The position numbers and the translations under genes were made by a program. Of a stretch of DNA of 64,000 nucleotides, positions 9,481 through 20,267 are shown one piece after another. The stretch lies in assembly GCF_004217185.1 (NCBI RefSeq), contig NZ_SHKL01000001.1, forward strand, positions 2,540,001-2,604,000. Reading direction: 5' to 3'. The notes below the pieces were generated by a model, which was not told the origin of the DNA, ran no database searches, and saw only the letters and a list, made by a program, of their open reading frames with translations. Source of the stretch: Pseudonocardia sediminis (GTDB lineage Bacteria > Actinomycetota > Actinomycetes > Mycobacteriales > Pseudonocardiaceae). Numbering within the stretch: position 1 is the stretch's first letter; each line of letters starts with the position of its first letter.

Positions 9481-10662
9481 ATGAAGCTGTCCGGTCTGCT
9501 GCACCGCTCGCGACCCGAGCTGCCCGGTCTGACCGGTCCCGCGCGCGCGGACCGGCGGACCGAGGCTCTCCTGCGCCGGCTGCGTCCCGGTGACATCGCC
9601 GTCCTGGACCAGATCGACCTCGACCGGGCCACCGCGGACGCGCTGGTCAAGGCCGAGGTCGCGGCCGTCGTCAACGCCGCGCCGTCGATCTCGGGCCGGT
9701 TCCCGAACCTCGGCCCGCAGATCCTGGTCACGGCCGGGATCCCGCTCGTCGACGACGCCGGGTCCGAGCTGCTGCGTGCGGTGCGTGACGGTGCCAAGGT
9801 CCGCCTGCACGACGGCGTCCTCTACTCCGGGGAGCAGCCGCTCGGTGAGGGACGGGTGCAGACCGAGGACTCGGTCTCCGACGCGCTCGCCGAGGCCAAG
9901 TCCGGCCTGACCCACCAGCTCGAGGCGTTCGCCGCGAACACCATCGAGTTCATGCGCCGGGAGCGTTCGCTGCTGCTCGACGGCTACGGCGTCCCGGACG
10001 TCGACGTCGAGCTCGCCGGGCGTCAGGTCGTCGTCGTGGCGCCCGGGTACGACCACGTGGCGGTGCTCAAGCGGCTGCGCCCGTTCATCCGCGAGTACCG
10101 GCCGGTGCTGATCGGTGTCGGCGCGGGGGCGGACGCGTTGATGGCCGCGAGGTACAAGCCCCACCTGATCCTGTCCGACCCCTCCGAGGTGTCCACCGAG
10201 GCCCTGACCAGCGGCGCCGACGTCGTCGTCCCGGCGTTCGCGGACGGCCACGCGCCGGGCCTGCACCGGGTGCAGGACCTCGGCGCCAGCGCGGTGACGT
10301 TCCCGTCGATGGCCAACCCGGAGGACCTCGCGCTGCTGCTGGCCCACCACCACGGCGCGCAGATGATCGTGACCGTCGGGCTGTCCGCGTCGATGTCGGA
10401 GTTCCTCGACCGCGGCCGCTCCGGCAGCAACGCCTCCACGTTCCTGACCCGCCTGCAGACCGGCGGCGACGTCGTCGACGGCACCGTGATCGCGTCGATG
10501 TACCGCAGCCGGATGTCGTTCGGGCCGCTCCTGCTGCTCGTCCTGGCGGCGATCGTCGCGGTGGTGGTGGCGCTGCTCGTCTCCGGCGCGGGGGACGCGG
10601 TGCTCGCGTGGGTCGTGCAGTCGTTCCAGCAGGTCCTCGATGTGGTCAAGGGTTGGTTCTGA
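9481..10662 (+). CDS. steA: SteA-like cell-division protein (Rv1697 family)
   Basis: 393 residues. Thiamine-pyrophosphokinase-like Rossmann core (LSDPSEVSTEALTSGADVVV, then DGHAPGLHRVQDLG) and one C-terminal membrane helix at about 345-365 (GPLLLLVLAAIVAVVVALLV), leaving a short C-terminal tail. In Corynebacterium glutamicum the adjacent SteA and SteB proteins act in cell separation through peptidoglycan hydrolase control; the pair here is adjacent too. No clear ribosome site precedes ATG 9481, so the message may be leaderless. Confidence 0.85.
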   Translation: MKLSGLLHRSRPELPGLTGPARADRRTEALLRRLRPGDIAVLDQIDLDRATADALVKAEVAAVVNAAPSISGRFPNLGPQILVTAGIPLVDDAGSELLRAVRDGAKVRLHDGVLYSGEQPLGEGRVQTEDSVSDALAEAKSGLTHQLEAFAANTIEFMRRERSLLLDGYGVPDVDVELAGRQVVVVAPGYDHVAVLKRLRPFIREYRPVLIGVGAGADALMAARYKPHLILSDPSEVSTEALTSGADVVVPAFADGHAPGLHRVQDLGASAVTFPSMANPEDLALLLAHHHGAQMIVTVGLSASMSEFLDRGRSGSNASTFLTRLQTGGDVVDGTVIASMYRSRMSFGPLLLLVLAAIVAVVVALLVSGAGDAVLAWVVQSFQQVLDVVKGWF

Positions 10663-11586
10663 GTGATCTCGATGCGGTACCACGCGCTGTCCATCGGCGC
10701 GGTGTTCCTCGCGCTCGCGATCGGCGTCGTCCTCGGCTCGACCGGGCTGTCCGACCGGCTCGTCTCGGCGGTCTCCACCCAGCGTGACGACCTCGCCGCC
10801 CAGGTCACCGACCTGCGCGGGCAACGCGACGACCTGGCCGCGCAGCAGCGCGCCGCCGACGAGTTCGCGACCCGGGTCGGCCCGGCCGCGGTGCGCGGTG
10901 CGCTGCCCGGCAAGTCCGTCACGCTCGTCTCCCTCGGCGGGGACGCGGCCGACGTCGCCGCGGTGTCCGGGCTCGTCGGGCAGGCCGGCGGCACCGTGTC
11001 CGGCACGGTGGCGCTGACCGACGCCGTTACCGACCCCGCCCGTGCCGACCAGCTCCGCGAGCTCGCCTCGCGCCTGCTGCCGGCCGGGGCGCAGCTGCCC
11101 GCCGCGACCGACACGGGCAGCCTCGCCGGCGGCCTGCTGGGCAGCGCGCTGCTCACCGCCCCGAACGGCCCCGCGACGAACGCCGGGCAGGCCCAGGCCG
11201 TCCTCGCCGGACTGTCGGCGGCCGGGTTCGCCGAGCCCGGTGCCACCGCGGCACCGGCCGGGATGGTCGTCATCGTCACCGGGGGAGCGGCCCAGGGCCT
11301 CGACGCCGGCGACGCGGCCGCGACCACCGCCCGCCTGGCCTCCGAGCTCGACCGCCGCGGTGGGGGCGCCGTGCTGGCCGGCCGCACCGGCTCCGCGGAC
11401 GCGACCGGCGCCGTCGGCGTCGTGCGCGCCGACGAGGCCGCGGCCGGTGGACTGTCCACCGTCGACGACGTGCAGACCGGCACCGGGCGCGTCGCCACGA
11501 TCCTCGCCCTGCGCGAGCAGGCGGCCGGCGGCACCGGCCAGTACGGCTCCGCGGGCGACGCCGCGGCCCCCGCACCCCAGCCCTGA
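10663..11586 (+). CDS. mctB: MctB/SteB-like membrane protein (Rv1698 family)
   Basis: 307 residues from GTG 10663, immediately after the steA stop. One N-terminal helix (residues about 8-26, LSIGAVFLALAIGVVLG), then a coiled coil at 36-66 (QRDDLAAQVTDLRGQRDDLA), then an exported Ala/Gly-rich domain. In M. tuberculosis Rv1698 (MctB) is linked to copper export or an envelope channel; in corynebacteria the homologue is SteB, a SteA partner. Which role applies here is not decidable from sequence, though the adjacency to steA favours the division role. Confidence 0.8.
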   Translation: MISMRYHALSIGAVFLALAIGVVLGSTGLSDRLVSAVSTQRDDLAAQVTDLRGQRDDLAAQQRAADEFATRVGPAAVRGALPGKSVTLVSLGGDAADVAAVSGLVGQAGGTVSGTVALTDAVTDPARADQLRELASRLLPAGAQLPAATDTGSLAGGLLGSALLTAPNGPATNAGQAQAVLAGLSAAGFAEPGATAAPAGMVVIVTGGAAQGLDAGDAAATTARLASELDRRGGGAVLAGRTGSADATGAVGVVRADEAAAGGLSTVDDVQTGTGRVATILALREQAAGGTGQYGSAGDAAAPAPQP

Positions 11587-11759
11587 GCGCTCCTACCCGG
11601 GCGCCCGCCACGCGCGCCCGTTCTCGCGACGCGCGCCCGCTTTCCTGACGCGTGCGCGGCCGCGGTCGCACGACGACGCCGAGCGCGCGTTTCCGCGCCG
11701 GACCGCGGTGGACGGGTTCTCGGGACGGACCCACCGATCGGGGGCGGGGCGGGCGCGCG

Positions 11760-11765
11760 TAGGCT
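11760..11765 (+). promoter_or_regulatory. -10 element of a leaderless pyrG promoter
   Basis: TAGGCT ends 8 bases before the pyrG GTG (11774), and no Shine-Dalgarno sequence is present. The 187-base gap before it holds GCGCGCCCG-type repeats and nothing else recognisable. Confidence 0.6.
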
Positions 11766-11767
11766 GA

Positions 11768-14190
<2,423 letters not shown>

Positions 14191-14205
14191 CGCTCCCGGC
14201 CCCGC

Positions 14206-15294
14206 TCAGGGGCGCAGCGGGCGTCCCTCGGGGTCGGTGGGGGAGCCGGCGAGCAGGACGATGCCGTCGATGAACGGCCAGATCGCGCCGATGCCGAACG
14301 TGAAGAACGTGACCAGCAGCTGCGCGACGCCCATCCCGACGTGGCCGGTGTAGAACCGTCCGACGCCGAACGGCAGGAAGATCTGCAGCAGCCCGGCGAT
14401 GATCTTCTGCTTGTCCGAGAAGGGACGTCCGGTCTGCGGGTCCCAGCCGTAGGGCGCGGAGGGGTCGTAGGAGCCGGGCGCCATCCCGTACGGACCGCCG
14501 GGAGGCGGGTACTGACCCCCGTACGGGGCCGCCCCGTACTGGCCCGCTCCCTGGGGCGCCGACCCGTACTGGCCCGATCCGTACTGCGCCGACCCGTACT
14601 GGGCCGATCCGTACTGGGCCGGGTACGGGGAGCCGTACTGCTGCCCGCCGTACTGGTCCTGACCACCCGTGTTCTGCTCGCCCGGGTACTGCGCGGCGGG
14701 GTACGGGCCGCCGGGGTACTGCCCCGGGTACCGGCCGCCGGGGTACTGCGACGCGTCCGGGTACGGCGTCCCGCCGGTGCCGGGGTACTGGGCGGTGCCG
14801 GAGTACTGGGCGGTGCCGGAGTACCGGTCCGGGTACGGCTGACCCGAGGACCCGCTCGCCGCCGGGTACGGCCGGTCCTGGGTCGGGTCCGGTGCCGGGT
14901 ACTGCTCGGTCGTGTTCGGGACCTGCGCGGTCGCGCCCGGGTACTGCGGCGTGGCGACGGTCCGGTCGGCCGAGCCGTCGAAGGCCGAGCCGTCGAAGGC
15001 CGAGCCCGGGTCGGCGGACGGCGTGGCGCGGGTCGCCTCGTCGGCGCCGGTACCCGAGGACGGTGCGGCCGGGGCCGGGCTCGCCGCCGCCCGGCTCAGC
15101 GCCGTGGGGTGGGGCTCGGGCAGGTCGGAGAACACCGCGGCCAGCTCGGTCACGGTGGTCCCGGCCCGCGCCCGTCGCACCCGCTCGTCGAACTCGTCGA
15201 CGTCGAGCCGACCGGCCGTGTAGTGCTCCGACAGGGCGCGGACGGCCTCTTCCTGCTCCGCGTACCCGATGTCGTCCGGCTGCCCGCTGCTCAT
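14206..15294 (-). CDS. DUF1707 and TM2 domain membrane protein with Tyr/Gly/Gln-rich linker
   Basis: 362 residues from ATG 15294. The N-terminal DUF1707-type domain spans about 1-60 (ALSEHYTAGRLDVDEFDERV). A long disordered linker (about 110-290) consists of QYP and QYG repeats (AQYGSAQYGSAQYGSGQYGS). The C-terminal TM2 domain spans about 300-362 with two helices (IIAGLLQIFLPFGVGRFYTG; MGVAQLLVTFFTFGIGAIWP). The role is unknown. Convergent with the NUDIX gene across 15 bases. The open frame continues upstream into the MarR remnant, but residues before ATG 15294 do not belong to this protein. Confidence 0.85.
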   Translation of the reverse strand: MSSGQPDDIGYAEQEEAVRALSEHYTAGRLDVDEFDERVRRARAGTTVTELAAVFSDLPEPHPTALSRAAASPAPAAPSSGTGADEATRATPSADPGSAFDGSAFDGSADRTVATPQYPGATAQVPNTTEQYPAPDPTQDRPYPAASGSSGQPYPDRYSGTAQYSGTAQYPGTGGTPYPDASQYPGGRYPGQYPGGPYPAAQYPGEQNTGGQDQYGGQQYGSPYPAQYGSAQYGSAQYGSGQYGSAPQGAGQYGAAPYGGQYPPPGGPYGMAPGSYDPSAPYGWDPQTGRPFSDKQKIIAGLLQIFLPFGVGRFYTGHVGMGVAQLLVTFFTFGIGAIWPFIDGIVLLAGSPTDPEGRPLRP

Positions 15295-15338
15295 GTCCCG
15301 ACGGTATCGCGAGCCGGTGTCACCGACGCCGGAAGAGA

Positions 15339-15606
15339 TCAGGCGTGTCCGGCCGGGTGGTCGCCGCCGAGGGCCCGGGACATCGCGTCCAGGTCCGCGC
15401 GGGCGGCGTCGAGGCGGCCGGGACCGAGCGCGCCGTGCAGCCGCTGCTCGACCTCGCGCACCGACGCCCGCGCCGCGCACAGGCGCTCCCGGCCGGTCGC
15501 GGTGAGCGTGGCCGGGCGGGCGCAGCGCGGTCTCCGTCGCCGAGCGCAGCAACGACTCCACGCGCTCGATCTCGTACCCGAGCCAGTCCCGGAGGTCCGC
15601 GGTCAT
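15339..15606 (-). pseudogene. MarR-family regulator remnant with internal deletion and frameshift
   Basis: The start at 15606 reads MTADLRDWLGYEIERVESLL, like helix 1 of MarR proteins, and then leaves frame near 15515. A second frame, beginning about there, reads LTATGRERLCAARASVREVE and DAARADLDAMSRAL to a stop at 15339, like the last two helices of MarR. The winged helix-turn-helix between them (about 60 residues) is absent. The join carries a 1-base frame offset. The gene is therefore probably non-functional, although two matched operators beside it are intact. Confidence 0.65.
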
Positions 15607-15622
15607 GTCAGGAGTTTGACAT
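15605..15622. promoter_or_regulatory. MarR-type operator 1
   Basis: Perfect inverted repeat ATGTCA-N6-TGACAT. It covers the start codon of the MarR remnant and the -35 box TTGACA (15616-15621) of the glycosylase gene. It is identical in arms and spacing to operator 2. Confidence 0.75.
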
Positions 15623-15645
15623 AGGGCGCCGCCGATCCGTACCGT
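15616..15645 (+). promoter_or_regulatory. Promoter of the DNA glycosylase gene
   Basis: -35 TTGACA (15616-15621), 18-base spacer, -10 TACCGT (15640-15645). The predicted start lies just upstream of operator 2. Both operators would let a MarR protein block this promoter. Confidence 0.6.
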
Positions 15646-15650
15646 CACCT

Positions 15651-15668
15651 ATGTCAATACTCTGACAT
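15651..15668. promoter_or_regulatory. MarR-type operator 2
   Basis: Perfect inverted repeat ATGTCA-N6-TGACAT, 46 bases from operator 1, in the leader of the glycosylase gene. Confidence 0.75.
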
Positions 15669-15680
15669 GCGAGGTGCGAG

Positions 15681-16589
15681 ATGGACGCTGCACGGATCGA
15701 GTCCCGGGGCCCGTTCTCGCTGGAGGCCTCGGCCCGGTTCGTGGCCGGGTTCGGCCCCGCCGGACGCCCGGACGCCGCGACCGGCCCGTTGCGCCTCGGG
15801 TTCGTGGCCGAGCGGACGTGGGAACCGACCGCGGTCCGGGTGGAGCAGGAGCCCTCCGGAGTCGTGACGGTCGTCGGCCCCGACGATGCGAAGCCTTCGC
15901 CGGCCGTCGTCGCGCAGGTCGGGCGGATGCTGTCCCTCGACGTCGACGGGAGCGGTCTGGACGAAGTCGGCTCGCGCGACCCCGTCGTCGCGGACCTGCT
16001 GGAACGCATGCCCGGGCTGCGACCGGTGTGCTTCGGCTCGCCGTACGAGGCGGCGGTGTGGGCATTGCTCTCGAACCGGGTGCGGGTCACCCGGGCCGCG
16101 GCGGTGCGGCGCCGGATCGTCGCCGGGCACGGGACGACCGTCGCGATCGACGGCACCGGGATCGCCGTGTTCCCCGCCCCGGACGTCCTGCACCGCGTCG
16201 CCGGCGACCTGGGTCTGCCGGAGGTCAAGGTCCCCCGGCTGCGCGCCGTCGCCGACGCCGCCCGCGACGGCGTTCTGGACGGGGAGACGCTGCGCTCGCG
16301 CCCGGCTGCGGAGTCGCTGGCCGCGCTGCGGGAGATCCCGGGGATCGGCCCGTTCTCCGCGGAGCTGATCCTGATCCGGGGCGCCGGGCACCCGGACCTC
16401 CTCCCGGTCGCGGAGCAGCGCCTGCACACCGAGATGACCGACCGGTACGGCACGGCCGACCCCACGACGGTCGCCGAGATGTGGCGGCCCTACCGCAGCC
16501 GGGTCTCGTTCCTGCTGCGCGCCGACCGGGAGCGGCGCACCGGCGAGATGGGGGGCGGGCCGGGGCACCCGGCGTGTGTGGCGGGATGA
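15681..16589 (+). CDS. HhH-GPD DNA glycosylase, 3-methyladenine glycosylase II (AlkA)-like
   Basis: 302 residues; GAGG 10 bases before ATG 15681 supports the start. A helix-hairpin-helix, EIPGIGPFSAELILIRG, lies at about 217-234. After it AlkA proteins have LPDD with the catalytic Asp; here the text is LPVAE (241-245), so the usual Asp is not in place. Related actinobacterial proteins may use another residue, or this one may have altered activity. It is flanked by MarR operators, which would suit a chemical-stress-induced repair gene (inference). Confidence 0.75.
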   Translation: MDAARIESRGPFSLEASARFVAGFGPAGRPDAATGPLRLGFVAERTWEPTAVRVEQEPSGVVTVVGPDDAKPSPAVVAQVGRMLSLDVDGSGLDEVGSRDPVVADLLERMPGLRPVCFGSPYEAAVWALLSNRVRVTRAAAVRRRIVAGHGTTVAIDGTGIAVFPAPDVLHRVAGDLGLPEVKVPRLRAVADAARDGVLDGETLRSRPAAESLAALREIPGIGPFSAELILIRGAGHPDLLPVAEQRLHTEMTDRYGTADPTTVAEMWRPYRSRVSFLLRADRERRTGEMGGGPGHPACVAG

Positions 16590-16618
16590 CTGTCGGGGTC
16601 CGTCGCTAGGGTCGTGCC

Positions 16619-17611
16619 ATGCGCTTCGGACTCTTCGTGCCCCAGGGATGGCGACTCGACCTGGTCGGGATCGACCCGGCCGACCAGTGGGACGTCATGC
16701 GGGACATCGTGCAGCGGGCCGACCAGGGCGGCTCGTTCGAGTCCGCGTGGGTCTACGACCACTTCCACACCGTGCCGCAGCCGACCGAGGAGGCCTGCCA
16801 CGAGGCGTGGAGCCTGATGGCCGCGTTCGGCGCCGCGACCGACCGGATCCGCCTCGGCCAGATGTGCACGTGCATGGCCTACCGCAACCCCGCCTATCTG
16901 GCGAAGGTCGCCGCGACCTGCGACATCATCTCCAAGGGCCGGATCGAGATGGGCATCGGCGGCGGCTGGTACGAGCAGGAGTGGCGCGCCTACGGCTACG
17001 GCTTCCCGTCCGCGGGTGAGCGCCTGGGCCGCCTCGACGAGGGCGTCCAGATCTTCGCCCAGGCCTGGTCGCAGGGCCGGGCGTCGCTGGACGGGAAGTA
17101 CTACCAGGTCGACGACGCGATCGTGACCCCGAAGCCGCTGCAGCCCGGCGGCATCCCGCTCTGGATCGCCGGCGGCGGCGAGAAGGTCACGCTCAAGATC
17201 GCTGCGAAGTACGCCCAGTACACGAACTTCGACGGCACCCCCGAGGGCTTCGCGCACAAGTCCGAGATCCTCGCCGGGCACTGCCGCGACGTCGGCACCG
17301 ACTTCGAGAAGATCGTCCGGTCGGCGAACTACAACGTCGCCATCGGCCGGGACTCCGCCGAGGTCGAGGAGCGGTTGCAGACGCTCAAGGCGCGGCTGGC
17401 GCCCGTCGTGGGGGAGGAGAAGGCCGAGGGCGCGCTACGGGCGTTCCGCGGCCTGCCCGCGTGCGGCACCCCGGAGCAGATCGTGGAGAACCTGACCGCG
17501 CTGAAGAAGCAGGGCATGACCTACTCGATCCTGTACTTCCCGGAGGCCGCCTACGACCGGTCGGGCATCGAGCTCTTCGAGCGCGAGGTCGTCCCGGCGC
17601 TGCGGGACTGA
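16619..17611 (+). CDS. LLM-class F420-dependent oxidoreductase
   Basis: 330 residues, luciferase-like TIM barrel. [34 protein letters not shown] and [16 protein letters not shown] are typical of the F420-type LLM family. Substrate is unknown. TAGGGT (16607-16612) ends 6 bases before ATG 16619 with no Shine-Dalgarno, so the mRNA is probably leaderless. Eight bases separate it from xerD. Confidence 0.88.
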   Translation: MRFGLFVPQGWRLDLVGIDPADQWDVMRDIVQRADQGGSFESAWVYDHFHTVPQPTEEACHEAWSLMAAFGAATDRIRLGQMCTCMAYRNPAYLAKVAATCDIISKGRIEMGIGGGWYEQEWRAYGYGFPSAGERLGRLDEGVQIFAQAWSQGRASLDGKYYQVDDAIVTPKPLQPGGIPLWIAGGGEKVTLKIAAKYAQYTNFDGTPEGFAHKSEILAGHCRDVGTDFEKIVRSANYNVAIGRDSAEVEERLQTLKARLAPVVGEEKAEGALRAFRGLPACGTPEQIVENLTALKKQGMTYSILYFPEAAYDRSGIELFEREVVPALRD

Positions 17612-17619
17612 GCGACGAC

Positions 17620-18540
17620 ATGGGTCGCTCCACCGAGCCCGCGCAGGTGGTCGAGGGATACCTCGGCCACCTCGCGGTGGAGCGTGGCCGCGCGGCGAAC
17701 ACCCTGCGCTCCTACGCCCTGGACCTGGGCCGCTACACCGAGCACCTGACCGTCTCCGGGATCGACGACCTGGGCGCGGTGAAGGAGAGCGACGTCTCGG
17801 CGTTCGTCACGGCGCTGCGCACCGGCGAGGCGCCGCTCGCGGCGTCGTCGACGGCGAGGGCGCTGGCCGCGGTGCGCGGGCTGCACCGCTTCGCCGCCGC
17901 CGAGGGGCTGATCCGGGCCGACGTGTCCTCCCGCGTCCGGCCCCCGTCGCAGCCGTCGCGGCTGCCGCGGACGCTGACCGTCGACCAGGTGGAGCAGCTG
18001 CTGGCCGGCTGCGTCGGCGACGGGACGGTGGCGCTGCGCGACCGTGCGCTGCTCGAGCTGCTCTACTCCACCGGCGCCCGGATTTCCGAGGCCGTCGGCG
18101 CCGACCTCGACGACCTCGACACCGACGCCCGGACGATCCTGGTCCAGGGCAAGGGGGACAAGCAGCGGATCGTGCCGGTCGGGCGGCCCGCCCTGGCCGC
18201 CGTCGACGCCTACCTGGTCCGGGCCCGTCCGGTGCTGGCTGCGAAGGGGGCCGGTAGCCCGGCGCTGCTGCTCAACGCCCGCGGGGCCCGGCTCTCGCGG
18301 CAGAGTGCCTGGCACGTGCTGCGCGGCGCGGCCGAGGTGTCCGGCCTGGACTCGGTGGTCTCCCCGCACACACTGCGGCACTGCTTCGCCACCCACCTGC
18401 TCTCCGGTGGCGCCGACGTGCGCGTGGTCCAGGAGCTGCTCGGGCACGCGTCGGTGAGCACCACGCAGATCTACACCCACGTCACCGTGGACACGTTGCG
18501 CGAGGTCTACGCGACCGCGCACCCGCGTGCCCGCGGCTGA
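17620..18540 (+). CDS. xerD: Tyrosine recombinase XerD
   Basis: 306 residues, normal for XerC/D. An N-terminal SAM-like core-binding domain precedes the catalytic domain, with R154 (TGARISEA), H250 and R253 (HTLRH), H276 (LLGHAS) and nucleophile Y285 (TQIYTH). It resolves chromosome dimers at dif with XerC. In M. tuberculosis the homologue Rv1701 also follows pyrG and the NUDIX gene, so this is the housekeeping enzyme, not an element integrase. Confidence 0.94.
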   Translation: MGRSTEPAQVVEGYLGHLAVERGRAANTLRSYALDLGRYTEHLTVSGIDDLGAVKESDVSAFVTALRTGEAPLAASSTARALAAVRGLHRFAAAEGLIRADVSSRVRPPSQPSRLPRTLTVDQVEQLLAGCVGDGTVALRDRALLELLYSTGARISEAVGADLDDLDTDARTILVQGKGDKQRIVPVGRPALAAVDAYLVRARPVLAAKGAGSPALLLNARGARLSRQSAWHVLRGAAEVSGLDSVVSPHTLRHCFATHLLSGGADVRVVQELLGHASVSTTQIYTHVTVDTLREVYATAHPRARG

Positions 18541-18585
18541 GCACCGCCCCGCCGGACACCGACCCCACTCCGCAGGAGGACCGCC

Positions 18586-19353
18586 GTGACGACCGCCCGC
18601 CGCAACCCCTGGCTCCGGGTGCCCCGGCCCCGTCCGGACGCGGGCGTGCGGGTCGTGGTGCTGCCGCACGCCGGCGGCACCGCCACGTTCTTCCGGTCCT
18701 GGGGTGCCGCGCTGCCGGAGTGGGCCGAGCTCACCTCCGTGCAGTACCCGGGCCGGGAGGACCGCCTGGCGGAGGAACCACTGGGTGACGCCCGGGCCAT
18801 GGCCGACGGCGCGATCGACGCCCTGGAGACGCAGCGCCGCGACGGCGATGTGCGCCCGCTGGTCCTGGTCGGGCACAGCCTCGGCGCGACGCTGGCCTAC
18901 GAGGTGGCGCGGCACCTGACCGTCGCCCCGATCCGGCTCGTGGTCTCCGCCCGGGTGGCGCCGACGGCGTCGCACGGCGGGACCCTGCACCGCGGCACCG
19001 ACGACGAGCTCGTCGCCCACATCCGCGCCCTCGGCGGGACCGACACCCGAGTCCTCGACGAACCGGAGATGCGCGACCTGATCCTGCCGCCCTACCGGGC
19101 CGACCTGCGGGCCGCCGAGACCTACGCCCACGACCCGCACCCGCCGCTGACCTGCCCGGTCGTGGCGTTGGCCGGGGCGGACGACCCGGCCGCCGGGCCG
19201 CCGGAGGTCGAGCGCTGGGCCGAGGTGGCCCCGGCCGGTTTCCGGCTCACCGTGCTGCCCGGCGGGCACTTCTACCTGCTCGCCCAGCAGGCCCGGGTGC
19301 TGGCGGCCGTCCTCGAGGGACTGTCCGGGGACGTCGGCGTCGGGCACGGGTGA
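18586..19353 (+). CDS. Type II thioesterase-like alpha/beta hydrolase
   Basis: 255 residues from GTG 18586, preceded by a strong AGGAGG. The PGRE motif (VQYPGREDRLAEE), nucleophile Ser near residue 98 in GHSLGA, and catalytic His in GGHFYL match GrsT/TesA-type editing thioesterases, which clear misloaded carrier proteins of NRPS or PKS systems. No NRPS or PKS gene is in the window, so its partner is elsewhere or it has another acyl substrate. Confidence 0.85.
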   Translation: MTTARRNPWLRVPRPRPDAGVRVVVLPHAGGTATFFRSWGAALPEWAELTSVQYPGREDRLAEEPLGDARAMADGAIDALETQRRDGDVRPLVLVGHSLGATLAYEVARHLTVAPIRLVVSARVAPTASHGGTLHRGTDDELVAHIRALGGTDTRVLDEPEMRDLILPPYRADLRAAETYAHDPHPPLTCPVVALAGADDPAAGPPEVERWAEVAPAGFRLTVLPGGHFYLLAQQARVLAAVLEGLSGDVGVGHG

Positions 19354-19377
19354 GCGCACCGCTACGGTCTGACACCG

Positions 19378-20094
19378 ATGTCGCACCGTCTGCGTTCTCC
19401 CCGGTCCCTGCCGTTCCGTGCCGCCGCGGCGGTCCCGATCGTGGCCGCGTTCGCGGTGCTCGCCGGGTGCGGGTCGCCCGCGGTCGCGCAGTCCGAGTCG
19501 GCGACCGAGTCCGTCGGCGCCGTCGACCGGGTCGAGATCGAGGCCGACACCGGCTCGGTCAGCCTGCGCCCCGGCCCGGAGGGCTCGGCCCAGGTGCAGC
19601 GCACGCTCCGCTGGACCGGGGATCAGAAGCCCGAGTACACGCAGTCGGTGTCCGGGACCACGCTCACGATCACCGCGCGCTGCCCCGTCGCCGACGAGCG
19701 GTGCTCGACCGACCTCGTCGTCACCGTCCCGCCCGCCGCGGCCTCGCGTACGACCGTCTCGACCGGTGACATCGCCGTCGACGACCTGACCGGCGCCCAG
19801 GAGCTCACCGCGAGCACCGGCCGGGTCACCGGGACCGGCCTCGGCGCCTCCCCGGTGGCGGCCCGGGCGACGACCGGGCAGGTGTCGCTGCGGTTCGCCG
19901 CCGCCCCGCCGAGCGTCGACGCCGAGGCGACCACCGGCAACGTCGACGTCCGGGTGCCGGTCGGGCCCGTCTACCAGGTACAGGCGCAGGTCACGACCGG
20001 CAACAGCCGGGTCGAGGTGGCCGACACCCCCGGCGCGGACCACCGGATCTCCGCCCGGAGTACGACCGGGAACGTCTCCGTCACCCACGGATAG
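19378..20094 (+). CDS. DUF4097-type exported lipoprotein
   Basis: 238 residues. A signal peptide with lipobox LAGC (Cys near residue 36) implies a lipid-anchored surface protein. The mature part is a repetitive beta-strand domain with recurring TTG/STG units (STGDIAVDDLTG, TTGNVDVRVP, TTGNVSVTHG), characteristic of the DUF4097 beta-helix-like fold. TACGGT at 19363-19368, about 9 bases before ATG, suggests a nearly leaderless message. Function is unknown. Confidence 0.82.
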   Translation: MSHRLRSPRSLPFRAAAAVPIVAAFAVLAGCGSPAVAQSESATESVGAVDRVEIEADTGSVSLRPGPEGSAQVQRTLRWTGDQKPEYTQSVSGTTLTITARCPVADERCSTDLVVTVPPAAASRTTVSTGDIAVDDLTGAQELTASTGRVTGTGLGASPVAARATTGQVSLRFAAAPPSVDAEATTGNVDVRVPVGPVYQVQAQVTTGNSRVEVADTPGADHRISARSTTGNVSVTHG

Positions 20095-20187
20095 AACCGG
20101 TACTGCTCCGAACGGGGGCCGGGGCGGGGGTGTTCGGCCGTCCCGGTACCGTGTTCGAACAGTTCTCGACGCGCACGGCGAGGCGCG

Positions 20188-20216
20188 TTGCTGCACGTGG
20201 GGGCGTTTCCTACATT
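20188..20216 (+). promoter_or_regulatory. Promoter of the parA-scpAB-rluB operon
   Basis: -35 TTGCTG (20188-20193), 17-base spacer, -10 TACATT (20211-20216). The leader of about 45 bases contains GAGGAA and GGAG before ATG 20268. Confidence 0.55.
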
Positions 20217-20267
20217 GCGGGGCGGGATCGAACCCGGTACGACACCCCACGAGGAACCGGAGATCGC

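Noticed and set aside
14521..14860. Tandem DNA repeats as a possible regulatory array
   Set aside because: They encode the QYG/QYP-repeat linker of the TM2 protein and keep its frame.
20150..20170. Second SOS box (TTCGAACAGTTCTC)
   Set aside because: Spacing does not match CGAAC-N4-GTTCG.
20188..20202. parS-like GCACGTGG near the parA promoter
   Set aside because: Too short and lacks the GTTTC/GAAAC arms of parS; no parB adjacent.
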